Positions 24,611-34,532 of a stretch of 64,000 nt of DNA are shown in pieces (position 1 is the first letter of the stretch; every line of letters starts with the position of its first letter). Below the pieces are notes generated by a model. It saw only the letters and a program-made list of their open reading frames with translations. It had not been told where the DNA came from and ran no database searches. The DNA lies in assembly GCA_963676725.1 (NCBI GenBank), contig OY781463.1:2728001-2792000 (forward strand), read 5' to 3'. The position numbers were made by a program, and so were the translations under genes. This DNA comes from G963662905 sp963676725 (GTDB lineage: Bacteria; Bacteroidota; Bacteroidia; Bacteroidales; WRLA01).

Positions 24611-27600
24611 ATGATTGATTACAAGAAATATACAAAACTATTTTTTTCCATATGGCTGTTTATGCTGTATTCAGTCATCCTTTTTGCCCAAAATTCCCCC
24701 TACACTTCCTCCGGTTCTTCCTCTCCCGATGCTACATTGTCCTTTATTGAAAACAAAGGCCAATGGCCGGAACAAGTACTTTTTAAAGCTCGTTTGGCAG
24801 ATCATTTAACCGTATATTTTGAACAAAGCGGCTGGACTCTTTGCATGTATGATGCTGAGGACATGCACCATTCCCATGCCCATCATGATAGCGATGGGCA
24901 CAATCACAAACTCAGGGGCCATGCTGTTAAAGTACGATTGCCTGAAACCAATGCAATTGCTGAAGGCGTCGGGATGAAGGAAGAAAAATACAATTATCTG
25001 AATTTTGGCACAAGCTCTTCTGCCAAAAATGTACGCGCATTCAAAGAGATAATCTATAAAAATCTATGGCCCAATATTGATCTACGTTTTTATTGCAGTC
25101 CGGGCACTCGCTTAAAGTATGAATTTATCCTTTCGGAAGGTGCTGACATCAATAAGATCAGATTGGAATATTCCGGTCAGGAGTCTATGGCCATTGAAAA
25201 CGGGCATTTGGTTATTGGCACTTCCCTCGATGAAATTACCGAACTAAAACCCATTGCCTGGACAGGTGATGGTCAGCAAAAGGATCATTTATCGTGCAGT
25301 TATCAACTGACGGACAACCTCCTCACATTTCAAACAGACGAATATCCGAAAGAAAGCAAAATGGTGATTGACCCCGAACTCGTTTTTTCAACATACACAG
25401 GCTCTTTATCAGATAATTGGGGCTTTAGTGCCACCGATGATCTAGATGGAAATGTATATTCCGGGGGCATTGTTTCAGGCGGTGGATATCCCGTAAGCCC
25501 GGGCGCCTTTCAGGAAGAATTTGCCGGCAACTGGGACATTGCCATCATCAAATACACACCCGATGGAACACAAAGACTGTTTGCAACCTTGCTTGGCGGA
25601 AGCTATGCCGACCTGCCTCACAGCCTCATTGTAAATAAAAACAACGAATTGCTTATTTTTGGAACAACAGGCTCCCCCGATTTCCCTATAACCCCTTCTG
25701 CCTATGATACTTCCTTTAACGGTGGAGCAAATATTTCCTATGATGGCGTTTTAAATTTTCCTTTTGGCGTTGACCTTTTTGTGGCACGACTTAGTGAGGA
25801 CGGAAGTCAATTGCTTTCCTCAACATTTATTGGCGGAAGTGGAAATGACGGACTAAACTACCGCAGCCGCTACGCCCCATTTTTAATGCATGGCAACGAT
25901 TCCCTATATTATAATTATGGTGATGGTGCTCGTGGCGAAATCATTACAGATGATCAAAATAATGTGTATATAGGTTCCTGTACTTTTTCTACAGATTTTC
26001 CTGTGAGCACCAATGCTTTTCAGTCTCAATCAGCCGGAATGCAAGAAGGCATTGTACTCAAAATGGATGCAGGAATGAACAATCTTTTATGGAGTTCGTA
26101 TCTTGGCGGCAGTTCCGATGATGCTGTTTATTCTGTTGATATTGATAGCCAAAACAGGCTTTTCGCCACAGGAGGAACAACATCCGGCGATTTCCCAACA
26201 ACAAGCAATGCCTGGAAGAGCACTTTTCAGGGTGGCACCACCGATGCTTTCCTTACTTGTATTCAGGCGGATGGAAGCAGTTTGTACGGTTCAACATTTT
26301 ATGGCAGCAACGCATACGATCAGTCCTATTTTGTGCGGCTAAGCCGTGATGATGAAGTATTTATTTATGGCCAAACCAAGGCATCAGATAATAGCCTTAT
26401 CATCAATAACCCTGCTTATGCTCAAAGCAATAGCGGACAATTTATCGCTAAATTCCCTGCAGAAATGGATCAAATCTATTGGTCTTCGGTATTTGGCACC
26501 GGAAATGGAGAACCCAATATCAGCCCAACTGCCTTTGCTGTTGATATGTGCAATAGGATTTATGTTTCGGGCTGGGGGCGCATTTGGGGAAATTATACGG
26601 TAAACGGAGTGCATCATCCTTGGGGCTCAGAATTTGGTACTGTTGGTATGGATATTACTGCAGATGCAGCTCAGAATACTACGGATGGACAAGATTTTTA
26701 TATCGCTGTTTTTGCATCAGAAATGGCTGATCTTGAATACGGTAGCTTTTTTGGCGAACTGCATTATTCCAACTGCTATTATAGTGGCCACGACCATGTT
26801 GATGGTGGCACCAGCCGTTTCGACAAAAAAGGGCATATCTACCAATCAGTTTGCGCCAGTTGTGGCAATTGCCAGCAGTTCCCTACATGGCCAAATCCCG
26901 GAGCATGGTCGAACACAAATAATGGGGGAAATTGCAATAATGCTGTATTTAAAATCCATGTACAATCAGATTTTGCTTATGCCGATTTTAAACAGCCCGA
27001 ACCCGGCTGCACAGTCTATACTGTTGATTTTGAAAATCTTAGTCAAGGCACAGAATTTCTATGGAATTTTGGGGACCCAGCATCAGGAAGCAATAATACA
27101 TCGATAGAAGAAAACCCTTCACATATATATACACAAGCCGGCTCCTACTCCATTCAACTGATTGCGTTTATGCCCGGCGGCTGTTACCCATCAGACACTA
27201 CCATCAGGCAATTGCTTGTCATGAACGACACCTCCTACTTTTTGCCTGATACGGGTATTTGCCTAGGAAATTCTATTCAAATTGGGCTAGATCCGGTTCC
27301 GGACACAAGCATTCATTACTTATGGCAACCCTCTGCCGGACTGAACGATACACTAATTGCTAACCCTATTGCAAGTCCAACAACGTCAACGCTTTATACG
27401 CTTGTGGTTTCCAATGGCTATTGCGCCGACACCATCAGGCAATGGATTTATGTTTCTGAATTATACATTGATGCGGGTGCAGACACAAGCATTTGTCAAG
27501 AAAGCTTGCAGTTGACAGGGCATGCATGGCCGGAGCCCGTCTATTATTTATGGTCAAACAATCCGGAATTTTCAGACACACTCAATACCTTTCCCGACGA

Positions 27601-30600
27601 CAGCACTGCCATTGTACAAATCACAGGATCACAATGCTTTTATCTGCAAAGCGCGAGTATTGATGGCTGCATTGCAACGGATACAATCTGCATTACAGCT
27701 GCAACAGCGACAAGCAATATTCCGAAAGACACAACAGCATGTATGGGCGACACATTGGCCATTCATGCAGGGATTCAATCCACAAACGGCATCGCAAGCA
27801 TCCATTGGGAACCGGAAAATATGATAATTAGTGGTCAGGGAAGCCCTGATATAGAATGTATTGCCCCTTACGACTATGCCTTAACATTAAATATGGTTGA
27901 TTCTTCGGGCTGTGTTTTTGGTGACACCACAATGGTTCACACTTCTGAAATTCTGGGGAAAACATATATACGAAACCCATTGTGTTCGGGCCTTTGCAAT
28001 GGTGAAATTCGTTTTGAGGCATTCGGCGGATTGCCCCCATATCATTATCAATGGTCCAACGGAGCAACAACAGCTGAAATTACAGGCCTTTGTGCAGGAA
28101 CATACCATTTAATAATCACGGACAGCGCTTTATGCCAAAGCGAGTTTGATTTTGTTCTTCTTGAACCTGCTCCGTTTTTTATTATAGAAGCGCTTTCACC
28201 GCCAAGTTGTTATGGTAAACCCGATGCATCTATTGAAGTATTTGTAAACGGAGCCACGCCTCCTTATGAATATTTGTGGTCGAATGGAGCGACAGTCCCC
28301 TTCATTGAAAGCCTGATTCCCGGAGAGTATAACCTAACGATCACAGATTCTGCACAATGCGATACAACACTATATTTTACAATTGAGCAAGCAGGGCTTT
28401 TTCAAATCATCGACAGTATAAAAAACCCTACATGCCATGACGCAGCAGATGGCTTTATTAAGGTATGGGTGAATGGCTCACGGCCTCCCTACGAATATTT
28501 CTGGAATGGTATTCAAGGAACCGATTCACTGGGGGGGATTTCAGCAGGAACATACGAACTACTGATCACAGATACAGGAAATTGCGACAGCCTGCTGGTT
28601 TTTGAAATCAGCGCGCCGGATGCATACAGCATACAATCAGAAATTGGAAATGCACGCTGTTATGGCAGTGAAGATGGATCGATTGCACTCAATATTAATG
28701 GCGCAAGCCCTCCCTACACAATTGAATGGAGCAATGGCCAAAATTCTGCTTTTATCGATCATCTAAGCTCCGGTCTTTATACGGCTCATATCACCGATTC
28801 CCTAAACTGCGACACAACAGTTTCATTATGGGTTTCAGAACCAGACAGCCTCTATATTATCGCAGACCTTTTGAATCCACTATGTTATGGATCACAGAAC
28901 GGCCATATTTTTATTGAGGCCTTTGGCGGCACGCCCCCTTACACTTTTCAATGGTCGAATGGAGCAATAACCCCTGAAATTGAAGAACTTGGATCCGGAA
29001 CTTATGAATTATTACTTACAGACAATAATGCATGCAGCCTACAGCAAAACTTTATCCTAAACGAAACACCTAATTTTAATATCCTTAGCGAAATCACAGC
29101 GCCTTTATGCCACAACAGTAGCGATGGCAGCATTCATTTAGAGCTTGATGGCGCCACAAAACCTTATAGTTTTTTATGGTCAGATGGCAGCACCGAACAA
29201 AACCTCAGCAGTATCTCTTCCGGTATTTATACAGTTCTTATATCTGATGCTCACGAATGCGATACAAGCCTTGAATTTTCAGTGCTTGCTCCATCAAATT
29301 TTGACATTTTGATTAAGAAAGAAAATATTGCTTGTTATGGGCAGGCAACAGGACGTATTGAAGTTGGTTTGACGGGTGGAAGCCCACCCTATAATTTTCA
29401 TTGGGAGCATGGCGCTATTGGGCCAATATTAGAAAATCTCACTGCAGGAACCTATAATCTCCAAATTACCGATGCCCATGAATGCGATACATTGTTACAG
29501 ATTATGATCGAAGCCCCGGAAAGCGGACTCACTTGTACTGCAGAAATCACCCATTGCAGATGTTTTGGAAGCTCCGATGGTACCATTAGAACCAGCATAA
29601 GCGGCGGCACACCACCATACATATTTGAATGGGATAATGGCCAAAGCACTACGAATATTGACAATCTGAGCAGCGGGACCTATTCATTGCATATTATCGA
29701 CGCACTGCTCTGCGACAGCACTATTAGCTTTACCGTAGATCAGCCTTCAGCAATTGAAGCCACGGCAGAAATTACTGATGCAAGTTGTTATTTTGGCCGG
29801 GCCGATGGAAGCATCAAAGCAGTAATTAGTGGAGGAACAAAACCATATACATATATTTGGTCTGATGGGCAACAAAGCCTGTATATTAACCAATTATCCC
29901 GAGGCCTTTATAAGTTAAATATAACAGACTCCTCACTTTGTACAAAGAATGCTTTTTTTACTGTAGGCTCACCCGATTCCATTCAATTAGATGCAGATGT
30001 AAAAAATATCCGCTGCTTTGGAGAGCAAAATGGAGAAATTAGCATTCAAGTTTCGGGAGGCCTTGAGCCTTATCGAATTCTTTGGTCGAATGGAGAAGAA
30101 GGAAGACTCATCTACGATCTTGCTCCGGGGAATTACAGTCTTGAGCTTACGGACGATCATGGCTGTAAAGCTCAAGGCACTTATTGGATTACAGAGCCAG
30201 AGGAGCTCCTTTTAGGATTTCATCTTCAGGAAGTTGTATGCATTGGCCGTTCGAATGGCAGCATAGAAAGCAATGTAGATGGAGGCACAGAACCCTATAG
30301 TTATGTTTGGAACACAGGAAGTATGGAGGCGGATTTATACGATATCCCGGCAGGGGAATACAGTTTAGTACTTAGCGATTATAATGGATGCTCCATAGAA
30401 AAAAGCTGTATATTGACTGAGAAGCCTTGTGATCTGGTCATTCCAAATGTGATTACACCAAATGGAGATGGTTTTAATGATTTCTTTGTGATCACGAACA
30501 TTTCGTATTATCCGGGCAATGAATTATTAATTTTTAATCGTTGGGGAAAAGAAATTGCATCCTATACGAATTACCAAAATGATTGGGATGGCATTAAGAA

Positions 30601-30694
30601 TGATGGCAGCAGAGCGGCTGACGGCGTTTACTATTTCATTCTCAGGATACCCGGTGAGGAGCAAGTTCAGGGCTCAATTACGATTCTTCATTAA
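24611..30694 (+). CDS. Giant secreted SprB-repeat protein with type B T9SS sorting domain
   Basis: 2027 residues. Signal peptide about 1-27 (FMLYSVILFAQ). Residues about 45-260 are the DUF7948-like domain (SFIENKGQWPEQVLFKA), with a His-rich loop (HHSHAHHDSDGHNH). Next come SBBP-type beta-propeller repeats (ALLGGS, WSSYLGGSSDDAVYSVDID), a PKD domain near 800-870 (FLWNFGDPASGS) and Ig-like segments. From about 1123 there are 11 SprB repeats of about 75 residues each, with the pattern C-x-G-x-x-DGSI, GG-x-PPY-x-x-x-WSNG, L-x-x-GTY, ITD. The last 85 residues (VIPNVITPNGDGFNDFF, LLIFNRWGKEI, ADGVYYFIL) are the gliding-motility-associated CHU_C domain, the type B T9SS export signal. Probably a surface adhesin or gliding-related protein; monocistronic. 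Confidence 0.93.
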   Translation: MIDYKKYTKLFFSIWLFMLYSVILFAQNSPYTSSGSSSPDATLSFIENKGQWPEQVLFKARLADHLTVYFEQSGWTLCMYDAEDMHHSHAHHDSDGHNHKLRGHAVKVRLPETNAIAEGVGMKEEKYNYLNFGTSSSAKNVRAFKEIIYKNLWPNIDLRFYCSPGTRLKYEFILSEGADINKIRLEYSGQESMAIENGHLVIGTSLDEITELKPIAWTGDGQQKDHLSCSYQLTDNLLTFQTDEYPKESKMVIDPELVFSTYTGSLSDNWGFSATDDLDGNVYSGGIVSGGGYPVSPGAFQEEFAGNWDIAIIKYTPDGTQRLFATLLGGSYADLPHSLIVNKNNELLIFGTTGSPDFPITPSAYDTSFNGGANISYDGVLNFPFGVDLFVARLSEDGSQLLSSTFIGGSGNDGLNYRSRYAPFLMHGNDSLYYNYGDGARGEIITDDQNNVYIGSCTFSTDFPVSTNAFQSQSAGMQEGIVLKMDAGMNNLLWSSYLGGSSDDAVYSVDIDSQNRLFATGGTTSGDFPTTSNAWKSTFQGGTTDAFLTCIQADGSSLYGSTFYGSNAYDQSYFVRLSRDDEVFIYGQTKASDNSLIINNPAYAQSNSGQFIAKFPAEMDQIYWSSVFGTGNGEPNISPTAFAVDMCNRIYVSGWGRIWGNYTVNGVHHPWGSEFGTVGMDITADAAQNTTDGQDFYIAVFASEMADLEYGSFFGELHYSNCYYSGHDHVDGGTSRFDKKGHIYQSVCASCGNCQQFPTWPNPGAWSNTNNGGNCNNAVFKIHVQSDFAYADFKQPEPGCTVYTVDFENLSQGTEFLWNFGDPASGSNNTSIEENPSHIYTQAGSYSIQLIAFMPGGCYPSDTTIRQLLVMNDTSYFLPDTGICLGNSIQIGLDPVPDTSIHYLWQPSAGLNDTLIANPIASPTTSTLYTLVVSNGYCADTIRQWIYVSELYIDAGADTSICQESLQLTGHAWPEPVYYLWSNNPEFSDTLNTFPDDSTAIVQITGSQCFYLQSASIDGCIATDTICITAATATSNIPKDTTACMGDTLAIHAGIQSTNGIASIHWEPENMIISGQGSPDIECIAPYDYALTLNMVDSSGCVFGDTTMVHTSEILGKTYIRNPLCSGLCNGEIRFEAFGGLPPYHYQWSNGATTAEITGLCAGTYHLIITDSALCQSEFDFVLLEPAPFFIIEALSPPSCYGKPDASIEVFVNGATPPYEYLWSNGATVPFIESLIPGEYNLTITDSAQCDTTLYFTIEQAGLFQIIDSIKNPTCHDAADGFIKVWVNGSRPPYEYFWNGIQGTDSLGGISAGTYELLITDTGNCDSLLVFEISAPDAYSIQSEIGNARCYGSEDGSIALNINGASPPYTIEWSNGQNSAFIDHLSSGLYTAHITDSLNCDTTVSLWVSEPDSLYIIADLLNPLCYGSQNGHIFIEAFGGTPPYTFQWSNGAITPEIEELGSGTYELLLTDNNACSLQQNFILNETPNFNILSEITAPLCHNSSDGSIHLELDGATKPYSFLWSDGSTEQNLSSISSGIYTVLISDAHECDTSLEFSVLAPSNFDILIKKENIACYGQATGRIEVGLTGGSPPYNFHWEHGAIGPILENLTAGTYNLQITDAHECDTLLQIMIEAPESGLTCTAEITHCRCFGSSDGTIRTSISGGTPPYIFEWDNGQSTTNIDNLSSGTYSLHIIDALLCDSTISFTVDQPSAIEATAEITDASCYFGRADGSIKAVISGGTKPYTYIWSDGQQSLYINQLSRGLYKLNITDSSLCTKNAFFTVGSPDSIQLDADVKNIRCFGEQNGEISIQVSGGLEPYRILWSNGEEGRLIYDLAPGNYSLELTDDHGCKAQGTYWITEPEELLLGFHLQEVVCIGRSNGSIESNVDGGTEPYSYVWNTGSMEADLYDIPAGEYSLVLSDYNGCSIEKSCILTEKPCDLVIPNVITPNGDGFNDFFVITNISYYPGNELLIFNRWGKEIASYTNYQNDWDGIKNDGSRAADGVYYFILRIPGEEQVQGSITILH

Positions 30695-30733
30695 ATTCAT
30701 GCAAAAACTTATGGATTTTATGATACAAAAGCT

Positions 30734-30741
30734 TATCTTTG
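30734..30741 (+). promoter_or_regulatory. Candidate -7 element (TATCTTTG) before serA
   Basis: TATCTTTG is a good match to TAnnTTTG, 50 bp before the serA ATG and 40 bp after the preceding gene. No strong -33 TTTG is visible at the expected spacing. Confidence 0.5.
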
Positions 30742-30791
30742 TTAATCAATAACATTAATTTTGCTGCTTTATCAACCCTAAAAATTAAACG

Positions 30792-31715
30792 ATGAAAAAA
30801 GTTTTAGTTGCAACTGAAAAACCCTTTGCTCCCGCAGCTGTAGAAGGCATTAAAAAATCCCTAGAAGAAGCCGCTTATGAGTGCATTCTTCTTGAAAAAT
30901 ACACCGATCAGCAAGCACTTTTAGATGCTGTTAAAGATGTTGACGCAATGATTATCCGTAGTGACAAAGCCAACAGGACTGTCATAGAAGCTGCCGAAAA
31001 GTTAAAAATTATTGTACGCGCCGGTGCCGGTTACGACAATATTGACCTTGAAGCTGCCACGGAAAAAGGCATTATTGCAATGAATACACCTGGTCAAAAC
31101 TCCAATGCAGTAGCAGAATTAGCCATTGGCATGATGGTTTTTCTTGCCCGTAATGAATTCAACGGAAAAGCAGGCACCGAGCTTCGCGGAAAAAGCATTG
31201 GAATCCATGCCTATGGAAACGTGGGTCGCTATGTAGCCAATATTGCAAAAGGTTTTGGAATGCAGGTTTTTGCATTTGATCCATTCGTCAAAAAGGAAGA
31301 TATCGAAAAAGATGGCGTTCAAGTAATCGATACTGTTGAAGATCTCTACAAAAAATGCCAGTATATTTCATTGCATATCCCTGCCAATGCAAAAACCAAA
31401 GGCAGCATCAATTATGATTTACTGATGTCGATGCCCAAAGGAGCCTGTTTAGTAAACACGGCCCGAAAAGAAGTAATCTGCGAAGAAGGGCTTGTAAAAG
31501 TATTTGCTGATCGTCCTGATTTTCAATATTTAAGTGATATAGCACCTGATTGCAAAGAAGAAATCGCCGAAAAATACAGTGGACGCTTTTTCTTCACTCC
31601 AAAAAAGATGGGTGCCCAAACCTCTGAAGCCAACATCAATGCCGGACTTGCTGCAGCGAAACAAATTATCGACTGTTTCGAGCATGGCGATACCAGCTTC
31701 CAGGTAAACAAATAA
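30792..31715 (+). CDS. serA: D-3-phosphoglycerate dehydrogenase (short form)
   Basis: 307 residues, without the C-terminal ACT domain of long SerA. It oxidises 3-phosphoglycerate to 3-phosphohydroxypyruvate, the first step of serine synthesis. Visible motifs: VRAGAGYDNID, MNTPGQNSNAVAELAIGMM, the Rossmann loop GIHAYGNVGR (about 137-146), FAFDPF and VNTARKEVI. The usual active-site Arg/Glu/His region is less canonical near the C-terminus (FTPKKMGAQTSEAN), as in other Bacteroidota versions. Downstream are a four-helix-bundle protein and a DUF1015 protein on the same strand. The usual partner serC is not upstream in this window. Confidence 0.85.
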   Translation: MKKVLVATEKPFAPAAVEGIKKSLEEAAYECILLEKYTDQQALLDAVKDVDAMIIRSDKANRTVIEAAEKLKIIVRAGAGYDNIDLEAATEKGIIAMNTPGQNSNAVAELAIGMMVFLARNEFNGKAGTELRGKSIGIHAYGNVGRYVANIAKGFGMQVFAFDPFVKKEDIEKDGVQVIDTVEDLYKKCQYISLHIPANAKTKGSINYDLLMSMPKGACLVNTARKEVICEEGLVKVFADRPDFQYLSDIAPDCKEEIAEKYSGRFFFTPKKMGAQTSEANINAGLAAAKQIIDCFEHGDTSFQVNK

Positions 31716-31745
31716 GACCAAACTAAACTACTAAAAATAAGCCCT

Positions 31746-32156
31746 ATGAACGATTATGAACACGACAAAAATCCGGCATTCTTCCGTTTTGAAGAATTAA
31801 GGATTTACCACAAATCGCTGGATTATATATGCTGGGTAAACCAGCATCAGCCAATCCCGGAAGCGAAAAAACAACTGCTTTGCGAAAAATTTCAAACAGC
31901 AGCTGCGAATATTGCGATCAATATTGCTGAAGGATCGGCGCGAAACAAAAGCCAGTTTGTTTACTATCTGAAAATGTCGAAGAGTTGCATCCGCGAATGC
32001 GTTGTTTTTACAAGCACCATGCACAAATTGGGATATTTCTCAGATGAAGAAGAACAGGAGTCGCGCAATCAACTGATGGAAATGACCAAAATGCTTGGCG
32101 CTTTCATCGGTTCTTTACAACGAAATCAGCGCGATGATGACCACCGAGATGATTAA
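31746..32156 (+). CDS. Four-helix bundle protein (S23 / IVP family)
   Basis: 136 residues, all helical. Contains FEELRIYHKSLDYICWVNQ, CEKFQTAAANIAINIAEGSARN and KSQFVYYLKMSKSCIRECV, the recognisable core of the family first seen encoded in 23S rRNA intervening sequences. Function is unknown; members form homopentamers. Here it lies 30 bp after serA and 22 bp before the DUF1015 gene, all in one direction, so it appears to be inside the serine operon. The acidic/basic tail (QRDDDHRDD) is an extension beyond the core. Confidence 0.85.
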   Translation: MNDYEHDKNPAFFRFEELRIYHKSLDYICWVNQHQPIPEAKKQLLCEKFQTAAANIAINIAEGSARNKSQFVYYLKMSKSCIRECVVFTSTMHKLGYFSDEEEQESRNQLMEMTKMLGAFIGSLQRNQRDDDHRDD

Positions 32157-32178
32157 TTTTTAATACTTAAAAACTGCT

Positions 32179-33432
32179 ATGGCAATCTTTAAACCATTTA
32201 AAGGGCTACGCCCACCAAAAGAACTAGCCAAACAATTGGCTTCAAGACCTTATGATGTTTTAAATTCGGAAGAAGCTCGCGTAGAAGCTCAAGGAAACAT
32301 CTACTCTTTACTACATATTACAAAATCTGAAATCGACCTCGAACCCGGTATTGATGTACACAGCCAGGAGGTCTACGACAAATCTGTAGAAAATTTTAAG
32401 CTATTTCAAGAAAAAGGCTATCTGAACCAGGATAAAACACCGAAGTTCTATATCTATGCCCAAACTATGGACGGGCGTACTCAATATGGCTTAGTGGGTT
32501 GTGCTCATATAGACGATTATATGAATGGTATCATTAAAAAACATGAGCTTACCAGAAAAGATAAAGAAGAAGACCGTATGATTCATGTGCGCATCAATGA
32601 TGCCAATATTGAGCCTGTTTTCTTTGCTTATCCTGCTGTTAAAGAAATAGATAGAATTGTTGATAGCGTTGTAAAAACCCAGCAGGCTGAATACAACTTT
32701 GTTACAGAAGATGGTTTTGGCCATCATTTCTGGGTGATTAATGACGATATTGTTAACCAAAGGATTACTGAACTCTTCGCAACAAAAGTGCCATTTACCT
32801 ATGTTGCTGATGGGCATCATAGAACTGCTGCTGCTGCCTTGGTTGGCAAAGAAAAACGCGAAAACGACCCAAATCCTACTCCCGACAAAGAATACAACCA
32901 TTTTCTTGCTGTGCATTTCCCTGACAACCAATTAAATATTATTGATTATAACAGAGTTGTTAAAGACCTCAACGGACATAGTCCTGAAGAGCTCATTGCA
33001 TTGCTCGAAAAGAATTTTATCGTAAAAGAAGAAGGTGAAGAGATTTACAAGCCTTCGAAATTACATGAATTCAGTATGTATCTTGAGGGCAAATGGTATA
33101 GCCTTCAGGCAAAAGATCATACTTATGACGATAACGACCCTATTGGCGTTTTGGATGTTACTGTTTTAAGCAAATTTGTCTTGGATGAAATGCTCGATAT
33201 AAAAGACCTTAGAACATCACAACGCATCGATTTTGTTGGCGGAATCAGAGGTCTGGGTGAATTGGAACGCCGCGTTGATAATGGCGAAATGAAAGTTGCC
33301 TTTGCACTTTATCCTGTTTCTATGAAACAACTGATCGATATTGCAGACAGTGGAAACATCATGCCACCAAAAACAACATGGTTTGAGCCTAAATTGAGGA
33401 GTGGGCTAGCAATCCATAAACTCGAAGACTAA
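32179..33432 (+). CDS. DUF1015 family protein (possible serine kinase-like)
   Basis: 417 residues, the standard length. Begins FKPFKGLRPPKELAKQLASRPYDVLNSEEA, with later YADGHHRTAAA (here VADGHHRTAAA), NHFLAVHFPDNQLNIIDYNRVV and LRTSQRIDFVGG, all typical of DUF1015. Related proteins (SbnI, archaeal SerK) are ParB-like nucleotide-dependent serine kinases, and the DGHHR motif corresponds to their catalytic region. Its place after serA supports a role in serine or phosphoserine metabolism, but that is inference. Followed by a strong terminator. Confidence 0.85.
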   Translation: MAIFKPFKGLRPPKELAKQLASRPYDVLNSEEARVEAQGNIYSLLHITKSEIDLEPGIDVHSQEVYDKSVENFKLFQEKGYLNQDKTPKFYIYAQTMDGRTQYGLVGCAHIDDYMNGIIKKHELTRKDKEEDRMIHVRINDANIEPVFFAYPAVKEIDRIVDSVVKTQQAEYNFVTEDGFGHHFWVINDDIVNQRITELFATKVPFTYVADGHHRTAAAALVGKEKRENDPNPTPDKEYNHFLAVHFPDNQLNIIDYNRVVKDLNGHSPEELIALLEKNFIVKEEGEEIYKPSKLHEFSMYLEGKWYSLQAKDHTYDDNDPIGVLDVTVLSKFVLDEMLDIKDLRTSQRIDFVGGIRGLGELERRVDNGEMKVAFALYPVSMKQLIDIADSGNIMPPKTTWFEPKLRSGLAIHKLED

Positions 33433-33505
33433 GTAGTGTTTGTCCATAATATTCAATCTTTTAGATTGTGGATAGGACGAATGAATACAGAAAATACAAT
33501 GAATC

Positions 33506-33537
33506 AACCGCTTTCCTTATTTGGAAGGCGGTTTTTT
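33506..33537 (+). terminator. Intrinsic terminator after the serA-DUF1015 operon
   Basis: AACCGCTTTCC / GGAAGGCGGTT stem (one G-T pair) with a 6-base loop, followed by TTTTT. Confidence 0.85.
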
Positions 33538-33650
33538 ATTGGATGGAAGTTTGAATCTCAAACGCCCATCAAGGAAATTATATTAGGTGGATTTTTAAAA
33601 CCCTAATATGGTGATCTGAATTTTAAATACATAAATCCCCTGATTTACAA

Positions 33651-34486
33651 ATGATAATACCACCCATTCTGGGTTTGATCATGCGCTGCATCCTGAATTT
33701 CTATAATAATGACATCCCTATCGGGATTGGTGTGTGCTATTGAACCATTTGTTCGGTTTTGATGGAAATTTATGTGAAAAACACGCCTTATTTATTACAT
33801 ATCAGAACATTAAAACCCTGAAAGGGTGACATGATTATAAAAAGGCCTAACCTACTGGCTATCAAAACCCTGAAAGGGTGACACAATTATTACATTAGCA
33901 TGCAACACCCAAAATACCTGAATTTCAAGTATTATAATACCACCCATTCTGGGTTTGATCATGCACTGCATCCTGAATTTCTATAATAACGACATCCCTA
34001 TCGGAATTGGTGTGTGCTATTGAACCATTTGTTCGGTTTTGATGGAAATTTACGTGAAAAACACTCCTTATTTATTGCATATCAGAACATTAAAACCCTG
34101 AAAGGGTGACATGATTATAAAAAGACCTAACCTACTGGCTATCAAAACCCTGAAAGGGTGACACAATTATTACATAAGCGCGCAACACCCAAAATACCTG
34201 AATTTCAAGTATTATAATACCACCCATTCTGGGTTTGATCATGCACTGCATCCTGAATTTCTATAATAATGACATCCCTATTGGGATTGGTGTGTGCTAT
34301 TGAACCATTTGTTCGGTTTTGATGGAAATTTACGTGAAAAACACGCCTTATTTATTGCATATCAGAACATTAAAACCCTGAAAGGGTGACATGATTATAA
34401 AAAGACCTAACCTACTGGCTATCAAAACCCTGAAAGGGTGACACAATTATTACATAAGCGCGCAACACCCAAAATACCTGAATTTC
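33651..34486. repeat. Three tandem 280-bp repeats
   Basis: CACCCATTCTGGG recurs at 33661, 33941 and 34221, a period of exactly 280 bp, with only scattered differences between copies. Each unit contains two copies, 52 bp apart, of a small palindromic block (CCCTGAAAGGGTGACA). No open frame of interest. The array fills the space between the serA operon terminator and the sensor-kinase gene. Confidence 0.9.
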
Positions 34487-34532
34487 TTCTTTGAAACCTC
34501 AATAAGCATTAATACTCAGGATTCCAGAATAT

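Noticed and set aside
33651..34486. CRISPR array suggested by regular short repeats (CCCTGAAAGGGTGACA)
   Set aside because: The sequence between repeats is itself repeated every 280 bp, so there are no unique spacers, and no cas genes are nearby.
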